Notes: generated from the sequence alone by a model not told the origin. 64,000 nt of DNA from Alphaproteobacteria bacterium (GCA_012103315.1 WLWZ01000004.1:124001-188000), one strand, 5' to 3'. Counted from the first letter of the stretch, positions 28,969 to 38,815 are shown. Translations and numbers: made by a program.

Positions 28969-30879
28969 ATGGCGAGAAAACCAGTAAATAAGAAAACTCC
29001 GGCAAAGAAGCAGAGTGGAAAAAGGGCCGCGACGCGAAATTCTGGACGTCCAAATCTCGACGCGCGCCCGGTCGACTCTAAACCGCCATCCCTTCAGAAA
29101 TCTCGGTGGGGCGCTGTAGTGCGCTGGATAGCGATCCTTGGCATCTGGTCGAGTTTGTTCGTCTCGGCCATTCTAGCGTACTATGCTTGGGATCTTCCGG
29201 ATCTTGAGAAGCTGGAAACGCCATCGCGCCGCCCCAGCGTAACCATCCTCGCCTCAGATAATTCTGTCGTCGCAACCTATGGTGATCTTCATGCCGGTGC
29301 GGTGCGTTTCAATGAAGTCCCGCCCTATCTAATTCAGGCGATTATTGCGACCGAGGATCGCCGGTTTTTTGATCATTTCGGGGTCGATGTTTTTGGTATT
29401 GCGCGGGCTGCGATTACCAACCTTATGGCCGGTAGAGTACGACAAGGGGGTAGTACGCTGACGCAACAGCTTGCCAAAAACCTGTTTCTGACACCCGAGC
29501 GTTCCTTGGGTCGGAAGATCCAAGAGCTTTTGCTGGCATTCTGGCTGGAAGCTCGTTTCACCAAGAAACAAATTCTCACGATTTATCTCAATCGCGTTTA
29601 CCTCGGCGCTGGGACCTATGGCGTTGGCGCCGCTGCGAGACGATACTTTGGAAAAACGATCCGGCAAGTTTCGTTGCGGGAATCCGCGATATTGGCGGGT
29701 CTCTTGAAAGCGCCGACACGGTATTCGCCATTTCGAAACAAGAAACTTGGCCTCAAGAGGGCCGACCAGGTTTTGGCTAATATGGTTGCTGCGGCGTTCT
29801 TGACCAAGCGAGATGCAGCAGCAGCGTCAAAAGAACGCCTGCGGTTTGCAGGCCGTTCGACTGGCAGTGGTGCACGATACTTTGCGGACTGGCTGCTTGA
29901 ACGGGCAGCTAGTTTTGTGGGTCGAACCGATCGGGATCTTGTGATCAAGTCGACCTTGACGCCCCGTCTGCAAAAAATAGCTGAAGATCGAGTAAGTGGG
30001 ATGTTGGCTAGGGTCGGTGGTAGGCGCAATGTCGGCCAGGCGGCCTTGGTTTCACTGGCCCCCAATGGCGCTATTCGCGCAATGGTCGGCGGGCGCCGTT
30101 ACGCTGCCAGCCAATTTAACCGGGTAACCCAGGCGTTCCGGCAACCGGGCTCAGCCTTCAAGCTGTTTGTATATCTGGCTGCACTGGAAGCTGGTATGCG
30201 CCCAGACGATGTTATCGTGGACAGCCCGATCTCCATAAAAGGGTGGACACCTAGAAACTACTCGGGAAGATATCTTGGCCGAATAACGCTGCGACAGGCA
30301 TTAGCGAAATCGGTGAACACCGCGGCGGTCAAAGTATCTGAGAAAGTTGGTAGGCATAGGGTCGTCAAGGCCGCAGAACGCCTCGGCATTACATCCAAAC
30401 TCAAAGGCCACCCCTCAATCGCCCTCGGTGCAGGAGAGGCAAATTTGCTGGATATGACCGCGGCTTACGCCGTCTTTGCCAATCGCGGCTTCGCGGCGTG
30501 GCCGTATGGTATTATTGAGATTCGAGATGGGGCTAACCAACTTTTGTACCGACGCAGTTCTGTCGGGGCCGGTACGTTGGTGCGCGCCCAGACCGTGGTG
30601 GGTATGCAGGAAATGCTGCGCGAAGTGGTAACGACGGGTACCGGACGGCGGGCACGGCTTGGTCGACCGGCGGCGGGGAAGACCGGGACTAGCCAAGGAT
30701 TTCGCGACGCGTGGTTTATTGGATTTACAGCTGAATTGGTCACCGGTGTATGGCTCGGAAACGACAATTCAGCGCCAATGAAAAAAGTGTCTGGCGGGTC
30801 GCTTCCTGCGACCCTGTGGAAGAGATTTATGGAAGACGCTTTAAAAGGAACGCCGGTTCGCCGATTGCCTCAACCTTAG
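28969..30879 (+). CDS. Bifunctional penicillin-binding protein (class A, PBP1-type)
   Basis: Membrane-anchored peptidoglycan glycosyltransferase and transpeptidase, 636 residues. A basic cytosolic tail (about 45 residues) precedes one membrane helix (IAILGIWSSLFVSAILAYYAW). The GT51 domain has ATEDRRFFDHFGVD with the catalytic Glu, GGSTLTQQLAKNLFL and ILTIYLNRVYLGAGTYG. The transpeptidase domain has SxxK as PGSAFKL, SxN as KSVNTA and KTGTS. There is no extended OB insert, so it is shorter than E. coli PBP1a and closer to PBP2A/PbpC-sized enzymes. Confidence 0.93.
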   Translation: MARKPVNKKTPAKKQSGKRAATRNSGRPNLDARPVDSKPPSLQKSRWGAVVRWIAILGIWSSLFVSAILAYYAWDLPDLEKLETPSRRPSVTILASDNSVVATYGDLHAGAVRFNEVPPYLIQAIIATEDRRFFDHFGVDVFGIARAAITNLMAGRVRQGGSTLTQQLAKNLFLTPERSLGRKIQELLLAFWLEARFTKKQILTIYLNRVYLGAGTYGVGAAARRYFGKTIRQVSLRESAILAGLLKAPTRYSPFRNKKLGLKRADQVLANMVAAAFLTKRDAAAASKERLRFAGRSTGSGARYFADWLLERAASFVGRTDRDLVIKSTLTPRLQKIAEDRVSGMLARVGGRRNVGQAALVSLAPNGAIRAMVGGRRYAASQFNRVTQAFRQPGSAFKLFVYLAALEAGMRPDDVIVDSPISIKGWTPRNYSGRYLGRITLRQALAKSVNTAAVKVSEKVGRHRVVKAAERLGITSKLKGHPSIALGAGEANLLDMTAAYAVFANRGFAAWPYGIIEIRDGANQLLYRRSSVGAGTLVRAQTVVGMQEMLREVVTTGTGRRARLGRPAAGKTGTSQGFRDAWFIGFTAELVTGVWLGNDNSAPMKKVSGGSLPATLWKRFMEDALKGTPVRRLPQP

Positions 30880-30961
30880 TCGCAAAAATGCACCGGGCTA
30901 TGGACCCCTATTGCACTGGGTCAGCTATCGTTCCTGGCATGTTTGCTTTATAGCAGGCTCA

Positions 30962-31867
30962 ATGAAAGAGACGTCTCCCCCCAATAGATTCCTCCCTATA
31001 GCTCTCTTGCTGATGATTGGCGGATTATGGGGTTTCTTTTTTATTTTGATTAAGAACACTGTCACGAACGGTATCCACCCCACTGCTTATGTTTTCTGGT
31101 TCTGCCTTGGGTCCGGCATGGTGGTGCTGTTTATCGGTTTGCTGCGCGGCAGCCGCCCGCCTTTGTCAAAACGTCATCTTGCCTATTATTTCCAAGCGGC
31201 GGCTTTGCGCTTTACATTTGCCAACATCATTCTTTACGCGGCACAGGGGAAACTACCGGTTGGTGTCATGGCGGTGATCATGGCGTTTACACCAATCTTT
31301 ACCCATCTCGTGAGTTTGGTTGCTCGTATCGAGAAGTTGGCATGGCTCCGGTTACTAGGAATTTTGTTAGGATTTATCGGTGTTTTGATCATTGTTATAC
31401 CCAAAGCATCCTTGCCCGACCCCGCCTTAGCAATTTGGGTTCTCATAGGTTTTGGGACACCGTTACTGCACGGATTAGCTTACGTGTTCCTGTCGGATTC
31501 TAACCGCCCGCCCGACATTGACTCCCTGCAACTGGCTGCAGGCACCTTGTTAGCGGCAGCGGTAATGGCGCTCCCGATTTCACTCGCCGTTGGTGAGTTT
31601 CATATTCTTGCACCGCCATTCACCAATGGTGAATTATCGATGATGCTGCATTTCGTTCTCGCCGGATTTAATTTTTACGCCGTATTTGAGCTCATCCGAA
31701 TTGCGGGCCCAACCTATATGAGCCAATCGAGCTTTATGTCGGTGGTTTTTGGGGTGTTTTTCGGCATCGTCCTACTTGGTGAGCAGCACAGCCTATATAT
31801 CTGGGTGGCGATTGCGTTGATTCTTGGTGGCGTTGCGCTGGTTAACGCGCGCCAAGGCAAACGCTAA
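30962..31867 (+). CDS. EamA/DMT-family transporter
   Basis: Integral inner-membrane protein of 301 residues with about ten helices in two homologous EamA halves, the first beginning LPIALLLMIGGLWGFFFILIK and the second around WVLIGFGTPLLHGLAYVF. The family exports or imports metabolites by drug/metabolite-type exchange; the substrate cannot be predicted. ATG 30962 is chosen over an upstream in-frame codon at 30911 because MKETSPPNRFLP begins a normal short cytosolic tail. Confidence 0.85.
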   Translation: MKETSPPNRFLPIALLLMIGGLWGFFFILIKNTVTNGIHPTAYVFWFCLGSGMVVLFIGLLRGSRPPLSKRHLAYYFQAAALRFTFANIILYAAQGKLPVGVMAVIMAFTPIFTHLVSLVARIEKLAWLRLLGILLGFIGVLIIVIPKASLPDPALAIWVLIGFGTPLLHGLAYVFLSDSNRPPDIDSLQLAAGTLLAAAVMALPISLAVGEFHILAPPFTNGELSMMLHFVLAGFNFYAVFELIRIAGPTYMSQSSFMSVVFGVFFGIVLLGEQHSLYIWVAIALILGGVALVNARQGKR

Positions 31868-31879
31868 ATAACTATTGGT

Positions 31880-32326
31880 CTATTCGGGCCAAGTGACGAT
31901 CCGATCTTCGGGGTCATCGCCCCTTTGTTCGGGGACCACTTTGCCCCGCACGGAAATACCCGCTTCGTGGACTGAATTTGCATCCCCAGATACTAGTGGG
32001 TGCCACCAGGCGAGATCTTTGCCCTCGGCGATCATGCGATAGGCGCAACTCGACGGCATCCAGCTTAGGTCTCCGATATTGTCTGGTTTTAGCACGACGC
32101 AGTCGGGGACAGTCTGTTGCCGGTCCTTATAATCGGAACAGCGGCAGGCGCCGGAATCTAATAGTTTACATGCAATATCCGTGTAAGCGATCTCGCCGGT
32201 GTCAATGTCTTCGAGTTTAAGTAAGCAACAACGAGCACAGCCATCGCACAAAGACTCCCATTCGGTACGGGTCATCTCCGGCAGAGTTTTCCGTTTCCAG
32301 AACGGGACAGGACTGTCGCTTCCCAT
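31880..32326 (-). CDS. YcgN/UPF0260-family cysteine-cluster protein
   Basis: 148 residues rich in Cys: [10 protein letters not shown] near residue 30, then [15 protein letters not shown] and VPDCVVL, matching the zinc/iron-chelating YcgN/YkgJ-type family. Conserved end [21 protein letters not shown]. Function is not established. Starts 6 bases after the sco gene, so the two are one unit. Confidence 0.9.
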   Translation of the reverse strand: MGSDSPVPFWKRKTLPEMTRTEWESLCDGCARCCLLKLEDIDTGEIAYTDIACKLLDSGACRCSDYKDRQQTVPDCVVLKPDNIGDLSWMPSSCAYRMIAEGKDLAWWHPLVSGDANSVHEAGISVRGKVVPEQRGDDPEDRIVTWPE

Positions 32327-32332
32327 CGAGGG

Positions 32333-32947
32333 TCAGAGCTGTTTGGTGATCATCTTGGCCATCACCTCTGCGTTTGTTTGATGAGAAAAATGGGTGACGT
32401 ATTTCCCCTTTTTATCCATCAAGAACACGATCGAAGAATGATCCATCAGATAGTCATCTGCATCTGGTTTCGATTTGTCTTGCAACGCCTTGGCATAATA
32501 AATTCGATATTGCTTGGCCGCGTCTTTGATTAAACTTTCGTCACCCGTGAGCCCAATCATCCCCGGATAGAAGTTTTTCACATATTCTTTGAGATGTGCA
32601 GGTGTGTCCCGTTTAGGGTCGACAGTGATAAAAATTGGCTGGATTGCTTCCGCGCGCTTCCCGAGGGACTGCAATGCGTTGCTCATGATTTGCAATGCTG
32701 TTGGACAGACGTCGGGACAATAGCTGTAGCCAAAATAAATTAGCATAAACTTGCCTTGAAACTCGGTACTCTTTCGGGATTTCCCGTTATGGTCGGTCAG
32801 CTCAAACGGGCCGCCAATCTTGGCGATGCCGCTTGAACCGGCGCGTCGACCGTCAGGGGATAACAAACCAAACTGCCATGCGATGAGAACAATGGCAAGA
32901 ATGGCAATTGCCGCGAGGGAGGCCGTACGAAAGGCAGACAAATTCAT
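32333..32947 (-). CDS. SCO1/SenC-family copper chaperone
   Basis: Membrane-anchored thioredoxin-fold protein for copper delivery to cytochrome oxidase CuA. The N-terminal helix (about residues 9-29) anchors it. The copper ligands are C77 and C81 (YCPDVCPT) and H170 (LMDHSSIVF). 204 residues. In purple bacteria senC neighbours the regBA two-component genes; here regBA lie about 4 kb away. Co-transcribed with the ycgN-like gene. Confidence 0.94.
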   Translation of the reverse strand: MNLSAFRTASLAAIAILAIVLIAWQFGLLSPDGRRAGSSGIAKIGGPFELTDHNGKSRKSTEFQGKFMLIYFGYSYCPDVCPTALQIMSNALQSLGKRAEAIQPIFITVDPKRDTPAHLKEYVKNFYPGMIGLTGDESLIKDAAKQYRIYYAKALQDKSKPDADDYLMDHSSIVFLMDKKGKYVTHFSHQTNAEVMAKMITKQL

Positions 32948-33093
32948 AATTGTGTCTCTTTGGAAGCCATGTTGCGAAGATATAGCGTTTGTCGGTCCAG
33001 TTCGCCAGAAAACTAACGATCAATTGATGCATACTGGGATTGCATCCTAGTTTAGAGTAACTTAACGGTCTTCTTAACTATAATGTTGCTACG

Positions 33094-33657
33094 ATGAAGT
33101 TCTCTCGATTTATATTCCTTTTGAATTTCTTTTTGGCGTTGGTGTCTGGACCGGCGCTTGCAGAGATTCAACTTTTTGGCGACAATCCAATATTTGCTGC
33201 AATTAAGGCAAACGATTTGGAGAACGTCAAAGCGGCGATAGCGCGGGGTGAGAGGGCGGAGATCGAGGATTTTGATGGTCGGACGCCTATAATCTATGCC
33301 GGAATTTTTGGGAGTGCCGATATTATCGATTATCTCGCCGAGGTCCGGGTGTCATTGAATCATAAGGACAAGCTGGGAAATACAGCGTTGTATTACGCGG
33401 CTGACCGCGGCCATATTGACGCCCTCGAAATATTAATTGAGCGGCGTGTCGACATAAACTCCGAGAATCGCCGCGGCATCACGCCGCTAATGATTGCGGC
33501 AAGCCAGGGCCGGAACGAGGTTGTTCGGATACTCTTACGGCAAAAAGCTGACGCAACGCGACGCGATTATACTGGTCGGACGGCCCTTATGTGGGCTGAG
33601 TGGAGTCGCAAATCGCAAACGGTGAAGATTCTCCGGGCCGCTGGTATTCAGGAATAA
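33094..33657 (+). CDS. Exported ankyrin-repeat protein
   Basis: 187 residues. A signal peptide (FIFLLNFFLALVSGPALA, cleaved before EIQLF) is followed by about four ankyrin repeats: NPIFAAIKANDLENVKAAIA, DGRTPIIYAGIFGSADIID, LGNTALYYAADRGHIDALEI and RGITPLMIAASQGRNEVVRI, then a partial fifth (TGRTALMWAEW). Likely a periplasmic protein-binding scaffold; partner unknown. The next gene starts 25 bases on. Confidence 0.88.
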   Translation: MKFSRFIFLLNFFLALVSGPALAEIQLFGDNPIFAAIKANDLENVKAAIARGERAEIEDFDGRTPIIYAGIFGSADIIDYLAEVRVSLNHKDKLGNTALYYAADRGHIDALEILIERRVDINSENRRGITPLMIAASQGRNEVVRILLRQKADATRRDYTGRTALMWAEWSRKSQTVKILRAAGIQE

Positions 33658-33682
33658 GCAAAAGGGTAGAACGATAGAAAAC

Positions 33683-34663
33683 ATGGATACACCTATACCC
33701 TTTATTGTCCTGTTTGCCGTTTTGCTCATTGATGCCGTCGCAGGACATCTATTGGGCATTAGGTTCGTCTTCGCCCTACCACTCAGAATAATTCGCAGTT
33801 TGGCGGGTTGGTTTGATGGACGCTTAAACCGCGAGAACCGCGGTCGAAACGCACGTCGTTTCCGCGGAGCAATTGTTCTGTTGGTCATTGCCTTGCCGGT
33901 TTGGGTTGGCGCAGTCGCCTTAAGTGGATATGCCGATCAAAGCCCTTATGCCTCATTGATTGATACCTGCGTTCTGTTGTTTTTTGTTGGCGGTAGTCGT
34001 CCCATTGTCAGGCTGCGGAAGGTTACGGGCGCGCTTCGCGGGGCCTACAATGAAAGAGCATCCAGGATTTCCTATATATTGGTGCGTTTTGAAACCGATA
34101 ATATGGATGCTCATAGTATTGCTCGGGCTGCGATCGGGGGCAGTACGGCGCGCGTGGCGGTAGGGTTGTTTGGATTGATTTTCTGGTATCTCCTTTTGGG
34201 GCTACCTGCCGTCATACTCTACCGCGTGGTTGGTGCCATAGCAGACGTGGTTGGCCGGAATTCTTCACAACATCTCGATTTTGGATTTGCCGCTCGACGG
34301 CTCGATGACATCTTGTCTTTGCCGGCCGCTATTATTGCGGGCCCTGTTTTTGTGCTGGCGGCGATTTTTATTCCACGGGCGAGTCCCATAAAGGCATTTA
34401 CGGGATGGCTGAAGGATTTTGGTGCCAGAGCCATCCGGAGTGATTTTCGGGGCGAAGGTGCCATTGCTGGTGCGTTGGGAATCGCCCTCGGTGGACCTCA
34501 AGAGTTTGGCGAGGAAAAGGTTTCCCGTGACTGGATCGGTGATGGGCGTGCTCAGGTTATGCGTGCCGATACACATCGAACTTCCTGGTTATTGGGATTG
34601 TCTGTGTTTCTGGCTATGGCGGTAATCGCCGGCGGCATCGCATTCTTGAAACAATCATCTTAA
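33683..34663 (+). CDS. CbiB/CobD-like (AmpE-like) membrane protein
   Basis: 326 residues with about five membrane segments. The central part is clearly related to CbiB, adenosylcobinamide-phosphate synthase: ETDNMDAHSIARAAIGGSTAR, then FWYLLLGLPAVILYRVV and the FGFAARRLDDILSLPAA end. The catalytic SLAENFVDG-type stretch of true CbiB reads GGSTARVAVG, so the conserved Glu-Asn-x2-Asp residues are missing. It is therefore more likely a divergent relative of unknown role than a cobalamin enzyme. No other cob/cbi gene is present. Confidence 0.75.
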   Translation: MDTPIPFIVLFAVLLIDAVAGHLLGIRFVFALPLRIIRSLAGWFDGRLNRENRGRNARRFRGAIVLLVIALPVWVGAVALSGYADQSPYASLIDTCVLLFFVGGSRPIVRLRKVTGALRGAYNERASRISYILVRFETDNMDAHSIARAAIGGSTARVAVGLFGLIFWYLLLGLPAVILYRVVGAIADVVGRNSSQHLDFGFAARRLDDILSLPAAIIAGPVFVLAAIFIPRASPIKAFTGWLKDFGARAIRSDFRGEGAIAGALGIALGGPQEFGEEKVSRDWIGDGRAQVMRADTHRTSWLLGLSVFLAMAVIAGGIAFLKQSS

Positions 34664-34723
34664 CGAAATTTATCAGCGGTATTCGCATTTACGCTCCGCA
34701 ACAGTTGCGAGGAAGAAGACCGC

Positions 34724-35191
34724 ATGCCTAAAAAACGGCTTCTCATTATTGCCCATGCGCCGTCAGACAATACACGAATGTTGTCGCAGGCAGTAACAGC
34801 CGGTGCAAACTCTGTGAGTGAAGGCAGGATTGACGTCATCGCTCAAAATCCTTTTGAAACGACAGCTGAGGATGTCCTGCACGCAGATGCATTAATACTC
34901 GGGACGACCGAGAATCTTGGTTATATGAGCGGCGCTCTGAAGGATTTTTTTGACCGCATATACTATCCCTGCCTTGAAGAGAAACAGGGCCTCCCTTATT
35001 GCCTCTTTGTCCGGGCTGGTCAGGATGGTGCGGGAACCTGTCGTGGCGTGGAGACCATAGCGACGGGGTTACGCTGGCGCGCAATTCAAGAGCCGTTGAT
35101 TTGCAAAGGGGACTGGCAACCAGAATTTATCGATCAATGTGGAGAATTGGGGGCGGCGATGGCGGCTGGTCTCGATCTTGGCGTATTCTAA
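34724..35191 (+). CDS. Flavodoxin-like / NAD(P)H-dependent FMN reductase family protein
   Basis: 155-residue cytosolic flavodoxin fold: phosphate-binding loop IIAHAPSDNTRMLSQAV, then ADALILGTTENLGYMSGALKDFFDRIYYP, the flavin-contact region typical of FMN-dependent reductases. Good ribosome site GAGGAAG. Substrate and partners unknown. Convergent with the ABC permease gene. Confidence 0.85.
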   Translation: MPKKRLLIIAHAPSDNTRMLSQAVTAGANSVSEGRIDVIAQNPFETTAEDVLHADALILGTTENLGYMSGALKDFFDRIYYPCLEEKQGLPYCLFVRAGQDGAGTCRGVETIATGLRWRAIQEPLICKGDWQPEFIDQCGELGAAMAAGLDLGVF

Positions 35192-35199
35192 AGACCGAT

Positions 35200-36033
35200 T
35201 TATTCTCCCATTTGTAGCAGCATCCCCTTTATCCGGGCGAGGCGAAAGACATACAGAAAAATAGCGAAGCCAGCGGCCATAAAGATTACATTCAACATAA
35301 GAGCATTCACAAAGAGATCCATCCGGAAAATACCATCGATCAAAACGGCACGCATACCCTCAAATACATGAGCCGATGGCAGCGCCCAGGCGACGGGTTG
35401 TAGCCAGTCAGGGAGAATGGCAATTGGGTAGTAGATGCCGCTTATAGGCGCGACGAGAAAAATACCCACCCAGGCAAGACTCTCCGCACCCATCCCAAAT
35501 CGAAGGACTAGGGCGGACACAGCGAGCCCGACAGCCCCGCCAAAGATCATGAGATTTACAAAAAAGGCGATTAACGGCAGTCCCATATCAAAGATCGAAT
35601 AGTTATAGAGTGGGATGGCCAGCAACGCCGCTGGGATGACGCCGATGATGGTTCTTACCAAGCTGATAAACAGCAAAGAGAGTGCCCATTCATAGGGGCG
35701 CAATGGACTGGCAAAAAGCTGGGCCAGATTACGAGACCACATTTCTTCGAGGAACGAGATGGCGACACCTATATTGCTTCGGAACATGACATCCCAGAGC
35801 AAAACAGCGGCAATTAGCATTCCGGCAGCTTTGATGACCGGCGATTCTGAAGTCAGAAGAAACTGGGTCATGAAGCCCCACAGGATCATCTGCATGAGTG
35901 GCCAATATGCTAACTCAACCACCCGCGTCCAGGAGCTTCGGAGAAGATAAAGATAGCGAAGTCCCATGGCACCGATCCGGCGCAATGCGAATGGTTGGTC
36001 AGCGTGTTGTGGAACCGGTTCGAATTCTTTCAT
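35200..36033 (-). CDS. ABC-2-type transporter permease
   Basis: 277 residues with six membrane segments of the ABC-2 type (LMQMILWGFMTQFLL, GMLIAAVLLWDVMF, LLFISLVRTIIGVIP and others, ending FAIFLYVFRLARIKG). Functions in export of a lipid, glycan or drug. Its ATG overlaps the stop of the ATPase gene by four bases (ATGA), so the two are translationally coupled as one exporter. Confidence 0.88.
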   Translation of the reverse strand: MKEFEPVPQHADQPFALRRIGAMGLRYLYLLRSSWTRVVELAYWPLMQMILWGFMTQFLLTSESPVIKAAGMLIAAVLLWDVMFRSNIGVAISFLEEMWSRNLAQLFASPLRPYEWALSLLFISLVRTIIGVIPAALLAIPLYNYSIFDMGLPLIAFFVNLMIFGGAVGLAVSALVLRFGMGAESLAWVGIFLVAPISGIYYPIAILPDWLQPVAWALPSAHVFEGMRAVLIDGIFRMDLFVNALMLNVIFMAAGFAIFLYVFRLARIKGMLLQMGE

Positions 36034-36788
36034 TGCGCCGCGTTCTCTTGCGGCAATTTATTGTCACGCCGCGCTATATCGAGGAAGACCTGTTCCAGCG
36101 TATCGTGCCCGTACTTTTCAACCAGCCCGGCAGGCGTTCCGCTGTCAACGACCTGGCCTTGTTTCATCATCAATACATCTGAGCACAGTCGGTTCACCTC
36201 ATTCATATTGTGCGATGCCAGCAGGATGGTTGCGCCGGTTTCGCGGGCATATTCTTCGAGATAAGACCTGATCCAGTCACCGGTATCTGGATCCAGCGAA
36301 GCGGTAGGTTCGTCCAATAGGAGAAGAGCGGGCGCGTTGATAAGGGCTTTCGCAAGTGCCACGCGGGTCCGCTGCCCTGACGATAATTGTCCTGTCGGGC
36401 GATCTATAAACTCGTCGAGAGCGAGAACGGAAGACAGCTCCTTAATTCGTGTGCGAGCCTGTCGCAAACCGTAAAGTCCCGCAAACACCCTGAGATTTTC
36501 TCTTACTGTTAGACGTTTCGGCAAGTCGACATAAGGTGAACCAAAATTCATACGACCAAGAACGCGATGTCGCGATTTGACCATGTCTTCACCGAGAATT
36601 TCTATTTTGCCACTTGTTGGTAAAAGCAAGCCAAGCAGCATCGCGATGGTCGTGGTTTTGCCGGCGCCGTTGCCGCCGAGGAGAGCTGTGATTGTCCCCG
36701 CTTTTACTTCTATGGAAATCGCGTCAACGGCTGTCACGTCGTCAAACGTCTTTGTCAGCTTGTTGGTCCGGATTGCAAATGTGCTCAT
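36030..36788 (-). CDS. ABC transporter ATP-binding protein
   Basis: 252-residue ATPase partner of the ABC-2 permease. Walker A GGNGAGKTTTIAML, signature LSSGQRTRVALAKALI, Walker B LLLLDEPTASLD and switch ILLASHNMNEV are intact. The signature departs slightly from LSGGQ. Divergent from regB, with a 136-base shared promoter region. Substrate unknown; location beside the EPS region is suggestive only. Confidence 0.9.
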   Translation of the reverse strand: MSTFAIRTNKLTKTFDDVTAVDAISIEVKAGTITALLGGNGAGKTTTIAMLLGLLLPTSGKIEILGEDMVKSRHRVLGRMNFGSPYVDLPKRLTVRENLRVFAGLYGLRQARTRIKELSSVLALDEFIDRPTGQLSSGQRTRVALAKALINAPALLLLDEPTASLDPDTGDWIRSYLEEYARETGATILLASHNMNEVNRLCSDVLMMKQGQVVDSGTPAGLVEKYGHDTLEQVFLDIARRDNKLPQENAAQ

Positions 36789-36924
36789 AACGCTTCTATA
36801 TCATGCCCGCGTCTGGCTTGCGCCAGTGTCTGATATAAAATTTAAGACGACGACCGCTTAACAGGGAATTTTGCGTTATAAGGGTTTGACCGTTTTGACC
36901 TGTAGCCAATGGAAGGAAATGTAG

Positions 36925-38211
36925 ATGCCTGCGATCGACGAGACCAGCAGGGTGCAGCTCCGGACATTGGTTTTTATTCGATGGGTCGCAATCGCCGGAC
37001 AGGTTGTGGCTCTGATTGTCGTGCATTACGGGCTGGGATTTGATTTACCGATTGTGCTAACGATGACGACGGTTATCGCATCCGCCGTTGTTAATTTAGC
37101 TGCTCAATTTGGTGGTGGTTCTGGTCCGATCTCGGAAAAAGGTGCGGCGGGCTACCTGGCGTTTGATATTGCGCAGTTAGCAGTCCTTTTGTTTTTAACC
37201 GGAGGACTTGGCAATCCATTTGCCTTTTTGCTTTTAGCGCCGGTAGCAATCTCGGCAACGGTTCTGTCGCTTAGAAGTACGATTATTCTATGCGTCTTGG
37301 CCCTTGTCGCTATTACGGTCCTATCAGTCAGACATATGGCCTTGCCATGGCGCGGTCTTCCCCCGGAGTTGCCGACGATATACTTGCTCGGTGTTTGGAC
37401 GGCGCTGGCCATCGGGATCTTGTTCTTTGCCGCGTATACTTGGCGGGTTGCCCAGGCAGCACGTGAATTATCTGATGGTCTCTTTGCCACACAGCAGGCT
37501 CTAGCCCGCGAACAACGTTTATCGGCGATGGGGACAATCGCGGCGGCTGCTGCCCATGAATTGGGCAGCCCTCTGGGAACAATTGCTGTGGTCAGTCGCG
37601 AACTTTCGCGCGATCTACCTGCTGACAGTCCCATTGCCGAGGACGTCGCGCTCTTGCGGACGGAAACGGATAGGTGCCGAGATATTCTCGCCGCCCTGGC
37701 TCATAATCCCGAGGAAGATGACGCGCCATTTTCTGCAGTGCCGATGAGCGCTGTAGTAGAAAATGCTGCGATACGGCATCAACCTGAGACCCTTACAGTC
37801 ATTTATGACGCAATGCCCTTGTCGGGCTTGGACAACTCTGAGGAGCCGAGAATTCGCTCTGCGCCGGAAATCATCCATGGCATTGGCTCGTTAGCGCAAA
37901 ACGCGATGCAGTTTGCAGATTCTGAGGTGATCATTTCGACTGCTTGGTCGGAAAGTAATGTACAGGTTACGATTATGGATGATGGGCCAGGTTTTCCGCC
38001 TTTTGTGTTGGACCGGATTGGAGAGCCCTATATATCTCTTCGTATGACGCAGGAAGATCACATGGGTCTTGGCATATTTATTGCCCAAACTTTACTGGCG
38101 CGAACGGGCGCACAGCTTTCGTTCAGGAACAGTCAAGAAGGCGGTGCGATTGTTGAAATTCGCTGGCCGCGGGCTGTCATAGAGGGTGTAGACAGCGAGA
38201 TGGCTGGATAA
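36925..38211 (+). CDS. regB: Redox-sensing histidine kinase RegB/PrrB/ActS
   Basis: Inner-membrane sensor kinase for the redox state of the ubiquinone pool and cytosol; phosphorylates RegA. Six hydrophobic segments (about residues 13-172) include the quinone-binding signature GGLGNPF at 93-99. The H-box AAAHELGSPLGTIA places the phospho-acceptor at H211, and C251 in ETDRCRDI matches the redox-active Cys of RegB. The ATPase has DDGPGFPPFV and the G2 region MGLGIFIA. 428 residues; AAGGAAA upstream of ATG 36925. Its stop overlaps the regA start by one base. Confidence 0.95.
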   Translation: MPAIDETSRVQLRTLVFIRWVAIAGQVVALIVVHYGLGFDLPIVLTMTTVIASAVVNLAAQFGGGSGPISEKGAAGYLAFDIAQLAVLLFLTGGLGNPFAFLLLAPVAISATVLSLRSTIILCVLALVAITVLSVRHMALPWRGLPPELPTIYLLGVWTALAIGILFFAAYTWRVAQAARELSDGLFATQQALAREQRLSAMGTIAAAAAHELGSPLGTIAVVSRELSRDLPADSPIAEDVALLRTETDRCRDILAALAHNPEEDDAPFSAVPMSAVVENAAIRHQPETLTVIYDAMPLSGLDNSEEPRIRSAPEIIHGIGSLAQNAMQFADSEVIISTAWSESNVQVTIMDDGPGFPPFVLDRIGEPYISLRMTQEDHMGLGIFIAQTLLARTGAQLSFRNSQEGGAIVEIRWPRAVIEGVDSEMAG

Positions 38212-38801
38212 TGAGTAACGCACAAAACGATATTACGACGTCGAGTAATGATGATCCTGCGAAGAAATTGTTGATTGTAGACGATGACCGGCCGTTTCGG
38301 GAACGGCTGGCGAAAGCAATGGAACGACAGGGATTCTTGGTCACGGCTGTTGAAAGTGTCGCCGAAGGAATGGCGGTGGCGAAGCTAGAGGCGCCACACT
38401 ACGCCGTGTTGGATTTGCGTTTAGAGGATGGCAGCGGGCTCGATATCGTGCCGATTATTCGGGAAGCCTATGCGGAATCCCGTATTGTTATTCTAACCGG
38501 TTACGGAAATATCGCGACGGCGGTTGCCGCTGTTAAGGCCGGGGCAGTTGATTATTTAGCGAAACCAGCTGATGCGGACCAGGTTGCTGCTGCCTTGTTA
38601 GCGCAAGGATTAGATTTACCGCCACCGCCTGAAAACCCAATGTCTGCAGACCGCGTTCGCTGGGAACATATTCAGCGGGTTTATGAGCAATGTGATCGGA
38701 ACGTTTCGGAAACAGCTCGTCGATTAAAGATGCACCGCCGGACATTGCAAAGAATTCTGGCCAAGAGGGCCCCGCGGGAAACTAACGATGTGATGCCCTA
38801 G
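38211..38801 (+). CDS. regA: Redox response regulator RegA/PrrA/ActR
   Basis: Cytosolic DNA-binding regulator of respiration, carbon and nitrogen fixation and electron-transport genes. The receiver domain has the acidic pocket D24-D26, phospho-acceptor D68 (VLDLRLEDGSG) and K118 (LAKPAD). The C-terminal Fis-type helix-turn-helix is RNVSETARRLKMHRRTLQRIL, nearly identical to other RegA. 196 residues. Overlaps regB by one base and is followed after 14 bases by the HPr-kinase-like gene, so the operon continues. Confidence 0.96.
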   Translation: MSNAQNDITTSSNDDPAKKLLIVDDDRPFRERLAKAMERQGFLVTAVESVAEGMAVAKLEAPHYAVLDLRLEDGSGLDIVPIIREAYAESRIVILTGYGNIATAVAAVKAGAVDYLAKPADADQVAAALLAQGLDLPPPPENPMSADRVRWEHIQRVYEQCDRNVSETARRLKMHRRTLQRILAKRAPRETNDVMP

Positions 38802-38815
38802 ACTGCCTGTAATTA

